This document shows positions 1 to 7,007 of a DNA stretch of 25,001 nt, piece by piece. Position numbers and translations under genes: made by a program. The notes beneath the pieces are model-generated. The model saw only the letters and a list, made by a program, of their open reading frames with translations, did not search any database and was not told the origin of the DNA. Within the stretch, counting starts at the first letter, position 1. Each line of letters opens with the position of its first letter. Source of the DNA: Rikenellaceae bacterium (GTDB lineage: Bacteria; Bacteroidota; Bacteroidia; Bacteroidales; UBA932); the NCBI GenBank assembly GCA_900769145.1, contig CAAGFN010000135.1:1-25001 (forward strand). Reading direction: 5' to 3'.

Positions 1-110
1 CCGGACTCGTTTCCTGCAAGGCGATGGTGGCTATCGTGAAGAAGGCCAAACTGACCTATTTCGCATTGTACTGCCTCGTAGTGGCGCTCGCATTGCTTTT
101 CCTGGCATAG
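1..110 (+). CDS. uppP: Undecaprenyl-diphosphatase, C-terminal end (partial)
   Basis: Only the last 35 codons are present; the first complete codon is at position 3 and the TAG stop is at 108-110. The tail reads as a short segment with the pattern SGLVSCKAMVAIVKK followed by a hydrophobic helix ending in LFLA. This resembles the last loop and last transmembrane helix of Bacteroidetes UppP (BacA) proteins, which dephosphorylate undecaprenyl diphosphate to recycle the lipid carrier for cell-wall and surface polysaccharide synthesis at the inner membrane. It lies 28 bp before an lpxH-type gene on the same strand, so the two may be cotranscribed. The assignment rests on a short fragment from memory of the family; another integral membrane protein is possible. 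Confidence 0.6.
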   Translation, partial: GLVSCKAMVAIVKKAKLTYFALYCLVVALALLFLA

Positions 111-138
111 CCGCATATCACCCTGACGCTATAACCCT

Positions 139-894
139 ATGAACGACAGGAACTTGACCTTTTTCGTATCGGACGTCCACCTGGGGCTGGCTGTAAAGGA
201 CCCGGCTGACAGGGAAGCCCGCTTCGTCTCATTCCTGAAATCCATACCGGCACAGCGGACCGAGGCGCTGTATATGCTGGGAGACATCTGGGATTTCTGG
301 TATGAATATCACGATGTGGTGCCCAAGGGTTATGTCAGAGTGTTCGCAGCCCTGATGGACTTGATGGATGCAGGTGTCAAGATCTATTTCTTCCAGGGAA
401 ATCACGATATATGGTGCTATCATTATTTCGAGGATATGGGACTCCGCATCCTGCAGCAGCCCGCCGTGGTGGAAATAGCCGGGAAAAAGTTCTGCCTGGG
501 CCACGGAGACGGACTGGGGCCGGGACATATTCTTTACAAATTGATGCGCTGGGGTTTCAGGAACCGGGTTCTCCAAAGCCTTTTCAGCCTGCTGCACCCC
601 TACATCGCATTCCGTTTCGGAAAAGGTTGGTCGAAGAAAAGCCGCGTGGCCAAGACCGTGGAGTACAAATTCAAGGGGGAGCAGGAGCCGCTTTGCATAT
701 TTGCTGAGGATTTCTCTGCGAAGACTCCCGTGGATTATTTCGTCTTCGGACATTTTCATTGCAATGTCGATATGAAACTTCGCTCCGGGGCAGAGCTTTA
801 CGTACTGAAGGACTGGATGGACGGCGGACAGCCTCATCTGTACTTCGACGGGATTTCGATGCGCTTCGGGTATTCCCCGAAAATGGAGAAGTAA
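139..894 (+). CDS. lpxH: UDP-2,3-diacylglucosamine diphosphatase, LpxH-type metallophosphoesterase
   Basis: A 251-residue calcineurin-like phosphoesterase. The metal-ligand motifs are all visible in order: DVH at 12-14, GD at 48-49, GNHD at 87-90, GHGD at 121-124 and GHFH at 204-207. Length and motif spacing fit the LpxH group, which cleaves UDP-2,3-diacylglucosamine to lipid X during lipid A synthesis at the inner membrane. A substrate other than the lipid A intermediate cannot be excluded, because Bacteroidetes have several LpxH-like paralogues. It follows the uppP end by 28 bp, consistent with an envelope-lipid transcription unit. Its last 61 bp overlap, on the other strand, the 3' end of the DUF4294 gene. 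Confidence 0.85.
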   Translation: MNDRNLTFFVSDVHLGLAVKDPADREARFVSFLKSIPAQRTEALYMLGDIWDFWYEYHDVVPKGYVRVFAALMDLMDAGVKIYFFQGNHDIWCYHYFEDMGLRILQQPAVVEIAGKKFCLGHGDGLGPGHILYKLMRWGFRNRVLQSLFSLLHPYIAFRFGKGWSKKSRVAKTVEYKFKGEQEPLCIFAEDFSAKTPVDYFVFGHFHCNVDMKLRSGAELYVLKDWMDGGQPHLYFDGISMRFGYSPKMEK

Positions 895-1517
895 AGCCCG
901 TTGAATTCCCCGCTATCCCATTTCTGCACCAGCTCCTCGATGGCCCTGTCCTCTCCGGCGGGGTCGTAATGTTTCTTCAGGTCGGAGCCGAAAAGTTTTG
1001 CGATGCCCTGCCAGAATCCTGCGGCAATCCCGTTCTTGTAATCCTTTATTATGGAGAAAGAGGATTTCCCCACCTCCCTGTCTATCAGTTTCATAAGCAG
1101 CTGGCCCTGCGTCACGGTCATTCCTCTCATCGGCTCCTCGAATGCGTCGAAGAGCTCTTTCTGGACCGCATTGATGTATTTTTCCCGCTTCCTGCGGTTG
1201 AAATCATTATCTTCGAGCTCGGTATCGGTCTTCTCTATAAGTTTCCTCGCCACCAGCGCATAGGGATAGGTCTTGCTGAAATTCCACACCAGCCGGTAGT
1301 ACTTCCTCCATTCCCGGCCTTTCATCTTCCTGAACGAAGTTACGTGCGACGGATTGATGACATCGAAGAACAATGTGTCCCCGTCCACAATCTCATATCC
1401 CAGCATCGGCTTCGGTTCAGGCATCTTCTCCCTCCTGTTCTGTGCGGACGCCACGCCTGCGGAGGCCATCAGGACCGCCGCAATCATTGCCGTCAATATG
1501 AGGAGCCGTTTTCTCAT
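834..1517 (-). CDS. Secreted DUF4294-family protein
   Basis: A 227-residue protein of unknown function. The start at 1517 (MRKRLL) is preferred over in-frame upstream codons because it places a typical signal peptide first: basic residues, a hydrophobic stretch of about 18 residues, then an ASA cleavage site near residue 25. The mature part contains the pattern YYRLVWNFSKTYPYA and later GFWQGIAKLFGSDLK, which I recognise as the Bacteroidetes-specific DUF4294 family. It is probably periplasmic. It is transcribed towards lpxH, and its TGA stop at 834-836 lies inside lpxH, giving a 61-bp convergent overlap. The start codon is embedded in the 14-bp palindrome CATTGAATTCAATG at 1515-1528. Confidence 0.8.
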   Translation of the reverse strand: MRKRLLILTAMIAAVLMASAGVASAQNRREKMPEPKPMLGYEIVDGDTLFFDVINPSHVTSFRKMKGREWRKYYRLVWNFSKTYPYALVARKLIEKTDTELEDNDFNRRKREKYINAVQKELFDAFEEPMRGMTVTQGQLLMKLIDREVGKSSFSIIKDYKNGIAAGFWQGIAKLFGSDLKKHYDPAGEDRAIEELVQKWDSGEFNGLYFSIFGEYPKRIEIPSKYR

Positions 1518-1569
1518 TGAATTCAATGCCGGGGTTTGTTTCAATGCCGGAGTCCGGTGTCCGGCCCTG

Positions 1570-1577
1570 CAAATATA
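1570..1577 (-). promoter_or_regulatory. Candidate -7 box for the DUF4294 gene
   Basis: Read on the minus strand the sequence is TATATTTG, a full match to the Bacteroidetes -7 consensus TAnnTTTG, about 53 bp upstream of the start at 1517. No clear -33 TTTG lies 19 bp further upstream, so the call rests on one box. Two direct copies of CCGGCATTGAA, 18 bp apart, lie between this box and the start (1522-1532 and 1540-1550). Confidence 0.45.
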
Positions 1578-1738
1578 GCGATAATCGCGCAACCTTGTTC
1601 TTCTTGCCGTTGGCTTTGCCTTGCACTTGTCGAAAATGTTTGCATAATTTTTTTATCACAATGCGTAAGTCATTGAAATACCAGCAAATAGCGATGCATT
1701 TTTTTGGTCGAAAAAGTTGAAAAATTTTCCGGAATATA

Positions 1739-1768
1739 TTGTGATTTCAATAATTTTTACTAACTTTG
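1739..1768 (+). promoter_or_regulatory. Promoter of the rplP-rplQ operon
   Basis: TTG at 1739-1741 is followed after exactly 19 bp by TAACTTTG at 1761-1768, an excellent match to the Bacteroidetes sigma-ABfr promoter (TTTG, N19-21, TAnnTTTG). Transcription would start near 1775, leaving an untranslated leader of about 80 nt before rplP. The gap between the divergent DUF4294 start and rplP is 339 bp (1518-1856). Apart from this promoter and the minus-strand -7 box it is AT-rich with several T-tracts, and I see no gene in it. Confidence 0.8.
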
Positions 1769-1856
1769 CATTCCCAAAATTGAGGAGAAGTTCGCCCAAC
1801 CAGCTGATTCTCAAAGATTTAGGGAATTTGGGAAAAATAATTAAAGTAATACAGCA

Positions 1857-2276
1857 ATGTTACAACCAAAGAAAACAAAGTTTAGAAGGGAACAGAAAAA
1901 CCGTATGAAAGGCATGTCCCAGAGGGGAAACCAGCTCGCATTCGGTTCTTTCGGCATCAAAACCCTTGAGAATTGTTGGCTTACATCGCAGCAGATTGAG
2001 GCTGCCCGTCAGGCAATCTCGCGTTATATGAACCGTGAGGGTCAGATCTGGATCAGGGTATTCCCTGCCAAGCCGTTCACGAAGAAGCCTCTCGATACCC
2101 GTATGGGTAAAGGTAAGGGTGATCCTCAGGGATATGTATGTCCTATCACTCCGGGAAGGATTCTCTTTGAGGCTGAGGGTGTTTCGCTCGAAATAGCCAA
2201 GGAGGCAATGCGTCTTGCATCACACAAGCTTCCGGTTGCGACCAAGTTCATTGTTCGCAGGGATTATGTAGAATAA
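1857..2276 (+). CDS. rplP: 50S ribosomal protein L16
   Basis: A 139-residue L16, full length, with the characteristic basic N-terminus ([14 protein letters not shown]) and the MGKGKG loop at 83-88 that reaches towards the peptidyl-transferase and A-site tRNA region of the 50S subunit. It is the first gene of the operon here. In most bacteria L16 directly follows rpsC in the S10 operon, but the upstream 1.8 kb holds envelope genes and a dedicated promoter instead. There is no strong Shine-Dalgarno sequence before the ATG, as is common in Bacteroidetes. rpmC follows within 20 bp. Confidence 0.97.
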   Translation: MLQPKKTKFRREQKNRMKGMSQRGNQLAFGSFGIKTLENCWLTSQQIEAARQAISRYMNREGQIWIRVFPAKPFTKKPLDTRMGKGKGDPQGYVCPITPGRILFEAEGVSLEIAKEAMRLASHKLPVATKFIVRRDYVE

Positions 2277-2292
2277 TTTAATGGAGAAGAAA

Positions 2293-2487
2293 ATGAAAAT
2301 ATCTGAAGTACGCGAAATGTCGGTGGCCGATCTGCGTGACCGCATTGCAGTGGAGAAGGCTAATCTTGACACAATGAGGATAAACCACGCCATCTCTCCA
2401 TTAGAGGATACATCCAAGTTTAAGAAGACAAGGCAGGATATCGCCCGTATGATGACCGTCCTTGCTGAAAAAGAAAAACAGAACTAA
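2293..2487 (+). CDS. rpmC: 50S ribosomal protein L29
   Basis: A 64-residue L29 that binds near the polypeptide exit tunnel of the 50S subunit. An ATG at 2281 is in frame, but the one at 2293 is preferred: it gives the usual MKISEVREM start of Bacteroidales L29, and GGAG at 2283-2286 then sits at ribosome-binding distance. The sequence continues with the family pattern NHAISPLEDTSKFKKTRQDIARM. The gene is the second of the operon, followed 13 bp later by rpsQ. Confidence 0.93.
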   Translation: MKISEVREMSVADLRDRIAVEKANLDTMRINHAISPLEDTSKFKKTRQDIARMMTVLAEKEKQN

Positions 2488-2500
2488 TTGAGAAGGCTCT

Positions 2501-2755
2501 ATGGAAAGAAATCTTCGTAAGGAAAGAATAGGGGTCGTTGTCAGCAACAAGATGGACAAGACGATTGTCGTTGCCGTTGAAACCAAGGGCAAGCACCCTA
2601 TGTATGGAAAATTCATTAAACAGACCACCAAGTTTGTAGCTCAGGATGAGAAGAATGAGTGCAGCGAGGGCGATACTGTCCGCATTATGGAGACACGTCC
2701 TCTCAGCAAGACCAAGAGGTGGAGATTAGTTGAAATTGTAGAAAAAGTCAAATAG
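2501..2755 (+). CDS. rpsQ: 30S ribosomal protein S17
   Basis: An 84-residue S17, a primary 16S rRNA-binding protein with an OB fold. The family pattern [17 protein letters not shown] is near the N-terminus and [16 protein letters not shown] at the C-terminus. Length is typical. The gene sits in canonical order between rpmC and rplN, with only 2 bp between its stop and the rplN start, which suggests coupled translation. Confidence 0.97.
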   Translation: MERNLRKERIGVVVSNKMDKTIVVAVETKGKHPMYGKFIKQTTKFVAQDEKNECSEGDTVRIMETRPLSKTKRWRLVEIVEKVK

Positions 2756-2757
2756 CG

Positions 2758-3123
2758 ATGATACAGCAGGAAACACGTTTACAGGTGGCCGACAACAGCG
2801 GTGCAAAGGAAGTTCTTTGCATCCGTGTTCTGGGTGGTACACGTCACCGTTATGCATCTGTCGGCGACAAGATTGTCGTTGCAGTGAAGAGTGCGATTTC
2901 AGGCGGAGACGCCAAGAAGGGTTCAGTCTCCAAGGCTGTCGTAGTCCGCACAAAGAAAGAAATCCGCAGGCCGGACGGATCTTACATCCGTTTCGACGAG
3001 AACGCTTGTGTTCTTCTCAACAATGCAGGAGAGCTCAGGGGTACACGTATCTTCGGCCCAGTTGCCAGAGAGCTGCGTGAAAATTATATGAAGATCGTTT
3101 CACTGGCACCGGAGGTCCTTTAA
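2758..3123 (+). CDS. rplN: 50S ribosomal protein L14
   Basis: A 121-residue L14, located at the subunit interface of the 50S particle. The start [19 protein letters not shown] and the internal [19 protein letters not shown] pattern are diagnostic. It is full length and in canonical spc-operon order. It begins 2 bp after rpsQ and is followed after 13 bp by rplX. Confidence 0.98.
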   Translation: MIQQETRLQVADNSGAKEVLCIRVLGGTRHRYASVGDKIVVAVKSAISGGDAKKGSVSKAVVVRTKKEIRRPDGSYIRFDENACVLLNNAGELRGTRIFGPVARELRENYMKIVSLAPEVL

Positions 3124-3136
3124 TATCAAGAGAGTT

Positions 3137-3466
3137 ATGAAAAAATTTCACATCAAGAAAGGCGACACCGTGTATGTAAATGCCGGAAATGACAAGGGCA
3201 AGACAGGTAAAGTCCTCGCTGTCATCACAGACAAGGACCGTGTTGTCGTAGAAGGTGTCAATATGGTAAGCAAGCATACGAAACCGAATGCCAAGGCTCC
3301 TCAGGGCGGCATCATCAAGCAGGAGGCCGGAATCCACATTTCCAACGTCCAGCTTCTCGACCCTAAGAGCACTGCCGACAAGCCGGTTCCTACACGCGTA
3401 GGCTACAAGTTCGTAGATGGCAAGAAAGTACGTTATGCTAAAAAATCTGGAGAGGAGATCAAATAG
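3137..3466 (+). CDS. rplX: 50S ribosomal protein L24
   Basis: A 109-residue L24, an early 50S assembly initiator. A KOW motif is visible at about residues 8-28 ([19 protein letters not shown]), followed by the conserved [15 protein letters not shown] segment. It is separated from rplE by only 2 bp and lies in normal spc order. Confidence 0.97.
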   Translation: MKKFHIKKGDTVYVNAGNDKGKTGKVLAVITDKDRVVVEGVNMVSKHTKPNAKAPQGGIIKQEAGIHISNVQLLDPKSTADKPVPTRVGYKFVDGKKVRYAKKSGEEIK

Positions 3467-3468
3467 TT

Positions 3469-4080
3469 ATGGCAAAGAAGAATAACAACGCACCGGCAGA
3501 GCAGGCATTGCCTGCAGGATACGTGCCGACATTGAAGACCGTTTACAGGGAGCAGGTTGTTCCGGCTCTCATGAAACAGTTCTCTTATGCTTCAGTGATG
3601 CAGGTTCCGAAGCTCGTGAAGATTACCATCAATGAGGGTGTCGGCGAGGCTTCCAATGGCCAGTCTCACGACAAGAAGCTCGTTGAGGAGGCAGCAGCAG
3701 AGCTCAGCCTCATCGTAGGACAGAAGGCCGTCCTCACAAGCTCAAGGAAAGATATCTCCAACTTCCACCTCCGCAAGGGCCAGCCAATCGGAGTCAAGGT
3801 TACTCTCCGCAATGTCAAGATGTACGAGTTCCTCGAGAGGCTCATCCGCGTTTCTCTCCCTCGTATCCGTGACTTCAACGGTATTTCCGAGAAGCTTGAC
3901 GGCAACGGTAACTACACCCTCGGCCTCAAGGAGCAGATTATCTTCCCGGAGATTGACATGGACAAGAACCCTCGCGTTCACGGTATGGAAATCACCTTCG
4001 TGACAACCGCCAAGACAGATGAGGAGGCTTACGCTCTTCTCAAGGAGTTCGGCCTGCCGTTCAAGAAACATAACAACTAA
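3469..4080 (+). CDS. rplE: 50S ribosomal protein L5
   Basis: A 203-residue L5, which binds 5S rRNA in the central protuberance and contacts tRNA. The core has the conserved [20 protein letters not shown] and LPRIRDFNG patterns and ends in [12 protein letters not shown]. It is about 18-20 residues longer than the usual Bacteroidetes L5 because of an Asn/Ala-rich N-terminal segment ([16 protein letters not shown]). The ATG at 3469 lies 2 bp after the rplX stop, which supports translation from here rather than from an internal codon. Confidence 0.96.
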   Translation: MAKKNNNAPAEQALPAGYVPTLKTVYREQVVPALMKQFSYASVMQVPKLVKITINEGVGEASNGQSHDKKLVEEAAAELSLIVGQKAVLTSSRKDISNFHLRKGQPIGVKVTLRNVKMYEFLERLIRVSLPRIRDFNGISEKLDGNGNYTLGLKEQIIFPEIDMDKNPRVHGMEITFVTTAKTDEEAYALLKEFGLPFKKHNN

Positions 4081-4091
4081 AAGAGAATAAG

Positions 4092-4361
4092 ATGGCAAAA
4101 GAATCAATGAAAGCCCGCGAGGTAAAACGCGCGAAGTTAGTTGCCAAATACGCCGAGAAAAGAAAGGCTCTGAAAGAGGCTGGAGACTGGGCTGCTCTTG
4201 ACAAGCTCCCTAAGAACTCTTCTGCAGTACGTCTTCACAACCGCTGCTCTCTCACCGGCCGTCCGAAAGGATATATGCGTGCCTTCGGTCTCAGCCGTAT
4301 CCAGTTCCGTGAGATGGCCAGCAACGGTCTCATCCCGGGCGTAAAGAAGGCAAGCTGGTAA
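4092..4361 (+). CDS. rpsN: 30S ribosomal protein S14 (zinc-free type)
   Basis: An 89-residue S14 with the conserved [20 protein letters not shown] block and the KKASW C-terminus. It has a single cysteine (Cys52) and no CxxC pairs, so it is the longer C-minus form that does not bind zinc. It assembles late into the 30S head. It follows rplE by 11 bp. The 91-bp gap to rpsH behind it is the longest internal gap so far in the operon. Confidence 0.96.
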   Translation: MAKESMKAREVKRAKLVAKYAEKRKALKEAGDWAALDKLPKNSSAVRLHNRCSLTGRPKGYMRAFGLSRIQFREMASNGLIPGVKKASW

Positions 4362-4412
4362 TAGGCTACATACAGCATACAGTATATTTTATTATTAACA
4401 ATTCGGATATCG

Positions 4413-4429
4413 GGCGCATTACTTGCGCC
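4413..4429 (+). other. Hairpin in the rpsN-rpsH spacer
   Basis: GGCGCA at 4413-4418 and TGCGCC at 4424-4429 form a perfect 6-bp GC-rich stem with a 5-nt loop, 23 bp before the rpsH start. No T-tract follows, so it is not a standard terminator. An mRNA structure acting in translation control or RNA processing is possible. In E. coli, S8 represses its own operon by binding mRNA at the start of rplE, but I do not see that site copied here. Confidence 0.4.
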
Positions 4430-4452
4430 GGTTCGCCAAAAACAACAAAACA

Positions 4453-4848
4453 ATGACTGATCCAATTGCAGATTTCCTCACACGCATCCGCAACGCTTAC
4501 CGTGCAGGAAACAGGATTGTGGAGATTCCTTCCTCAAAGATGAAGGTAGCTATCACCAAAATCCTTTGCGAGAAAGGTTACATTCTCAGCTACAAGGTAG
4601 TTGAAGGTACACCTTACAACACTATCAAGATTGCCTTGAAGTATCACCCTCAGACCAAGGTTGCCGCCATCAAGAAGATTGAGCGCATTTCCAAGCCGGG
4701 TCTCAGGAAGTATACTGACGTGAAGGACATGCCAAGGGTTCTCAACGGACTCGGAATCGCTATCCTCTCCACATCCAAGGGCATTATCACCGACAAGGAA
4801 GCCAAGCAGCTCAATGTAGGCGGTGAGGTTGTATGCTATGTTTATTAA
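4453..4848 (+). CDS. rpsH: 30S ribosomal protein S8
   Basis: A 131-residue S8, a primary 16S rRNA-binding protein. The ATG at 4453 is chosen because it gives the universal start MTDPIADFLTRIRNA; an in-frame TTG at 4423 would add ten residues that look like translated leader. The C-terminal block with ISTSKGIITDKEAKQ and GGEVVCYVY is typical. It is preceded by an unusually long spacer containing a hairpin. Confidence 0.97.
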   Translation: MTDPIADFLTRIRNAYRAGNRIVEIPSSKMKVAITKILCEKGYILSYKVVEGTPYNTIKIALKYHPQTKVAAIKKIERISKPGLRKYTDVKDMPRVLNGLGIAILSTSKGIITDKEAKQLNVGGEVVCYVY

Positions 4849-4867
4849 TCATTAAAGAAACTGATAA

Positions 4868-5428
4868 ATGTCAAGAATTGGTAAATTACCTGTAAGCCTT
4901 CCGGACAAGGTGGACGTTCAGGTCCTCCCTGGCAACGTTGTGAAGGTTAAAGGCCCTCTCGGAGAGCTTTCACAGAAAGTAGATCCGGACATCACTGTAA
5001 CAGTGGAGGGAAGAGAAGTGAAATTCACCCGTCCTACAGATCAGCCGAGACACCGCTCCATGCACGGTCTCTATCGTGCTCTCGTACACAATATGGTAGT
5101 AGGTGTTTCTACCGGTTTTGAGAAGAAACAGGAATTGGTCGGTGTGGGATACCGTGTTGACGTAAAGGGCCAGCTCCTTACTTTCGCTCTCGGATATTCA
5201 CACGACATCCAGCTCCTTCTGCCTGCAGAAATCAAGGCTGAGGCTGCTGCCGTCAAGAAAGGTGAGAACCCTGTACTGATCCTCAGAAGCCATGACAAGC
5301 AGCTTCTCGGTCAGGTCGCTGCCAAGATCCGTTCATTCCGCAAGCCTGAACCATACAAGGGCAAGGGTATCAAGTTCGTAGGTGAGCAGCTCCGCCGCAA
5401 GGCAGGAAAGACTGCTTCCGCTAAATAA
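4868..5428 (+). CDS. rplF: 50S ribosomal protein L6
   Basis: A 186-residue L6, near the factor-binding region of the 50S subunit. The start MSRIGKLPVSLP, the VGVGYRVDVKGQ motif at the domain junction and the C-terminal EPYKGKGIKFVGEQLRRKAGK block are diagnostic. It is full length, in spc order, and followed by a strong Shine-Dalgarno sequence for rplR. Confidence 0.97.
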   Translation: MSRIGKLPVSLPDKVDVQVLPGNVVKVKGPLGELSQKVDPDITVTVEGREVKFTRPTDQPRHRSMHGLYRALVHNMVVGVSTGFEKKQELVGVGYRVDVKGQLLTFALGYSHDIQLLLPAEIKAEAAAVKKGENPVLILRSHDKQLLGQVAAKIRSFRKPEPYKGKGIKFVGEQLRRKAGKTASAK

Positions 5429-5432
5429 ATCT

Positions 5433-5438
5433 AGGAGG
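5433..5438 (+). promoter_or_regulatory. Strong Shine-Dalgarno site of rplR
   Basis: AGGAGG lies 8 nt before the rplR ATG at 5447. Full-length Shine-Dalgarno sites are rare in Bacteroidetes, so this one stands out. A second AGGAGG precedes rpmD and a GGAGG precedes rplO. Confidence 0.7.
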
Positions 5439-5446
5439 ATAGAATT

Positions 5447-5821
5447 ATGGCATTGACAAAAATAGAAAGAAGGAAAAGGATTCACTACCGCATCCGCAAG
5501 CATGTAAGCGGAACGGCAGAGAGACCTAGGCTCGTTGTCTTCAGAAGCAACAAGCAGATCTATGCACAGGTCGTTAACGACGCTGCAGGCGAAATGGGTT
5601 GCGTAACCCTCGTTGCCGCTGCTTCAAACGACAAGGCTCTCGCAGCTGAGTGCAAGGGCAAAAGCGGAAAAGAGGCTGCTGCCATCGTAGGCAAGGCCAT
5701 CGCCGCTCGCGCTATTGAGAAAGGCATCAATGAGGTTGCTTTCGACCGTGGAGGATATCTCTATCACGGCAGAGTTCAAAGTTTGGCTGACGCTGCCCGT
5801 GAAGGCGGTCTTAAATTCTAA
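5447..5821 (+). CDS. rplR: 50S ribosomal protein L18
   Basis: A 124-residue L18, the 5S rRNA-binding partner of L5. The family patterns [22 protein letters not shown] at the N-terminus and [28 protein letters not shown] at the C-terminus are present (each a well-known block). The start is fixed by an AGGAGG 8 nt upstream. It is in canonical order between rplF and rpsE. Confidence 0.97.
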   Translation: MALTKIERRKRIHYRIRKHVSGTAERPRLVVFRSNKQIYAQVVNDAAGEMGCVTLVAAASNDKALAAECKGKSGKEAAAIVGKAIAARAIEKGINEVAFDRGGYLYHGRVQSLADAAREGGLKF

Positions 5822-5829
5822 TCGGGACT

Positions 5830-6348
5830 ATGGCAAATACAAATGTTAAAAGAGTAAAGACATCTGATCTTGAGCTTAAAGACAGACTCGTCTCAATACA
5901 GAGGGTAACCAAGGTTACCAAGGGTGGACGCCATTTCCGTTTCGCAGCCATCGTTGTTGTCGGAGATGAGAATGGTATCGTAGGATACGGCCTCGGCAAG
6001 GCCAATGAGGTAACCGTAGCTATCCAGAAGGGTATTGAGGATGCAAAGAAGAATCTCGTGAAGATTCCTGTCATCAACAAGACCATTCCTCACGAGCAGG
6101 TTGCAAGATTCGGCGGTGCTGAAGTGTTCATGAAGCCGGCTGCCCCGGGTACCGGTGTAAAGGCAGGTGGTGCTATGCGTGCAGTGTTCGAGTCTGTAGG
6201 TATCCAGAACGTCCTCGCCAAGTCAAAGGGCTCTTCAAACCCTCACAACCTTGTGAAGGCTACAGTAGCTGCATTGACCGAGCTCAGGGACGCCTATACA
6301 GTGGCCGGACTTCGCGGAGTGCCTATGAGTAAAGTATTTAACGGATAG
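5830..6348 (+). CDS. rpsE: 30S ribosomal protein S5
   Basis: A 172-residue S5, which contributes to decoding accuracy at the mRNA entrance. The double-stranded RNA-binding part is visible ([20 protein letters not shown]), followed by [10 protein letters not shown] and the C-terminal [12 protein letters not shown] block. Its TAG stop overlaps the AGGAGG ribosome-binding site of rpmD, so termination of S5 and initiation of L30 are likely coupled. Confidence 0.97.
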   Translation: MANTNVKRVKTSDLELKDRLVSIQRVTKVTKGGRHFRFAAIVVVGDENGIVGYGLGKANEVTVAIQKGIEDAKKNLVKIPVINKTIPHEQVARFGGAEVFMKPAAPGTGVKAGGAMRAVFESVGIQNVLAKSKGSSNPHNLVKATVAALTELRDAYTVAGLRGVPMSKVFNG

Positions 6349-6352
6349 GAGG
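6347..6352 (+). promoter_or_regulatory. Strong Shine-Dalgarno site of rpmD
   Basis: AGGAGG overlaps the last two bases of the rpsE stop codon (TAG at 6346-6348) and sits 7 nt before the rpmD ATG at 6360. Confidence 0.7.
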
Positions 6353-6359
6353 AAACGAA

Positions 6360-6539
6360 ATGGCTACATACAAAGTTACTCAGGTTGTCAGCAAGAATGG
6401 TGCTACCAAGAGGCAGATTGCCAATCTCAGGTCACTCGGCATCCGCAGGATGCACCAGACAGTGGAGGTTGAGGCAAACCCTGTCAACAAGGGTATGATT
6501 GCCAAAGTGCAGCACCTTGTAAAAGTTGAAGAAATCTAA
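6360..6539 (+). CDS. rpmD: 50S ribosomal protein L30
   Basis: A 59-residue L30, normal for bacteria. The sequence begins MATYKVTQVVSKNGATKRQI and continues with the family pattern LRSLGIRRMHQTVEVE and ends in VQHLVKVEEI. The start is supported by AGGAGG 7 nt upstream. It lies between rpsE and rplO as in other spc operons and is shorter than many ORF-length cut-offs, so it is easily missed. Confidence 0.96.
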   Translation: MATYKVTQVVSKNGATKRQIANLRSLGIRRMHQTVEVEANPVNKGMIAKVQHLVKVEEI

Positions 6540-6554
6540 TCGGAGGAATTACAG

Positions 6555-7007
6555 ATGAATTTGCACAATTTGAAACCTGCACCAGGTTCTACACACAATA
6601 CCAAGAGATTAGGCCGTGGCCAGGGTTCCGGTAAGGGTGGCACCTCCACCCGCGGTACCAAGGGAGCTCAGGCACGTGCCGGCTACGAGCACAAGGTCGG
6701 ATTCGAGGGTGGTCAGATGCCTATCCAGAGGCGTCTTCCTAAGTTCGGCTTCAACAATCCGAACAGGATTGAGTACAAGGCCGTGAACCTTGACCAGATT
6801 CAGGCTTTGGCTGAGAGGCTCGGAGCAGACGTCATCACTGTCGAGAATATCAAGGCTGCCGGCTTCGCAAGCCACAGGGAGCTCGTGAAGGTTCTCGGAA
6901 ACGGTGAAATCAGCGCAAAGGTCGAGGTCGTTGCTGATGCTTTCTCAAAGACTGCCATTGCAAAGATCGAGGCTGCCGGTGGTAAAGCAACTAAGACCGA
7001 GAAATAA
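6555..7007 (+). CDS. rplO: 50S ribosomal protein L15
   Basis: A 150-residue L15, an assembly protein of the 50S subunit. The glycine- and arginine-rich N-terminus (LGRGQGSGKGGTSTRGTKG) and the GFEGGQMPIQRRLPKFGF block are diagnostic. GGAGG at 6542-6546 precedes the ATG. Its TAA stop shares one base with the ATG of secY (TAATG at 7005-7009), so secY translation is probably coupled to it. Confidence 0.97.
   Translation: MNLHNLKPAPGSTHNTKRLGRGQGSGKGGTSTRGTKGAQARAGYEHKVGFEGGQMPIQRRLPKFGFNNPNRIEYKAVNLDQIQALAERLGADVITVENIKAAGFASHRELVKVLGNGEISAKVEVVADAFSKTAIAKIEAAGGKATKTEK

Noticed and set aside
759..1520. Long plus-strand open frame opposite the DUF4294 gene
   Set aside because: It is the antisense shadow of the DUF4294 gene; its translation has no signal, motif or family pattern, while the minus strand has both.
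4381..4410. Internal promoter before rpsH
   Set aside because: The AT-rich stretch contains a TATATTTT sequence but no final G of the -7 box and no -33 TTTG at the right distance.
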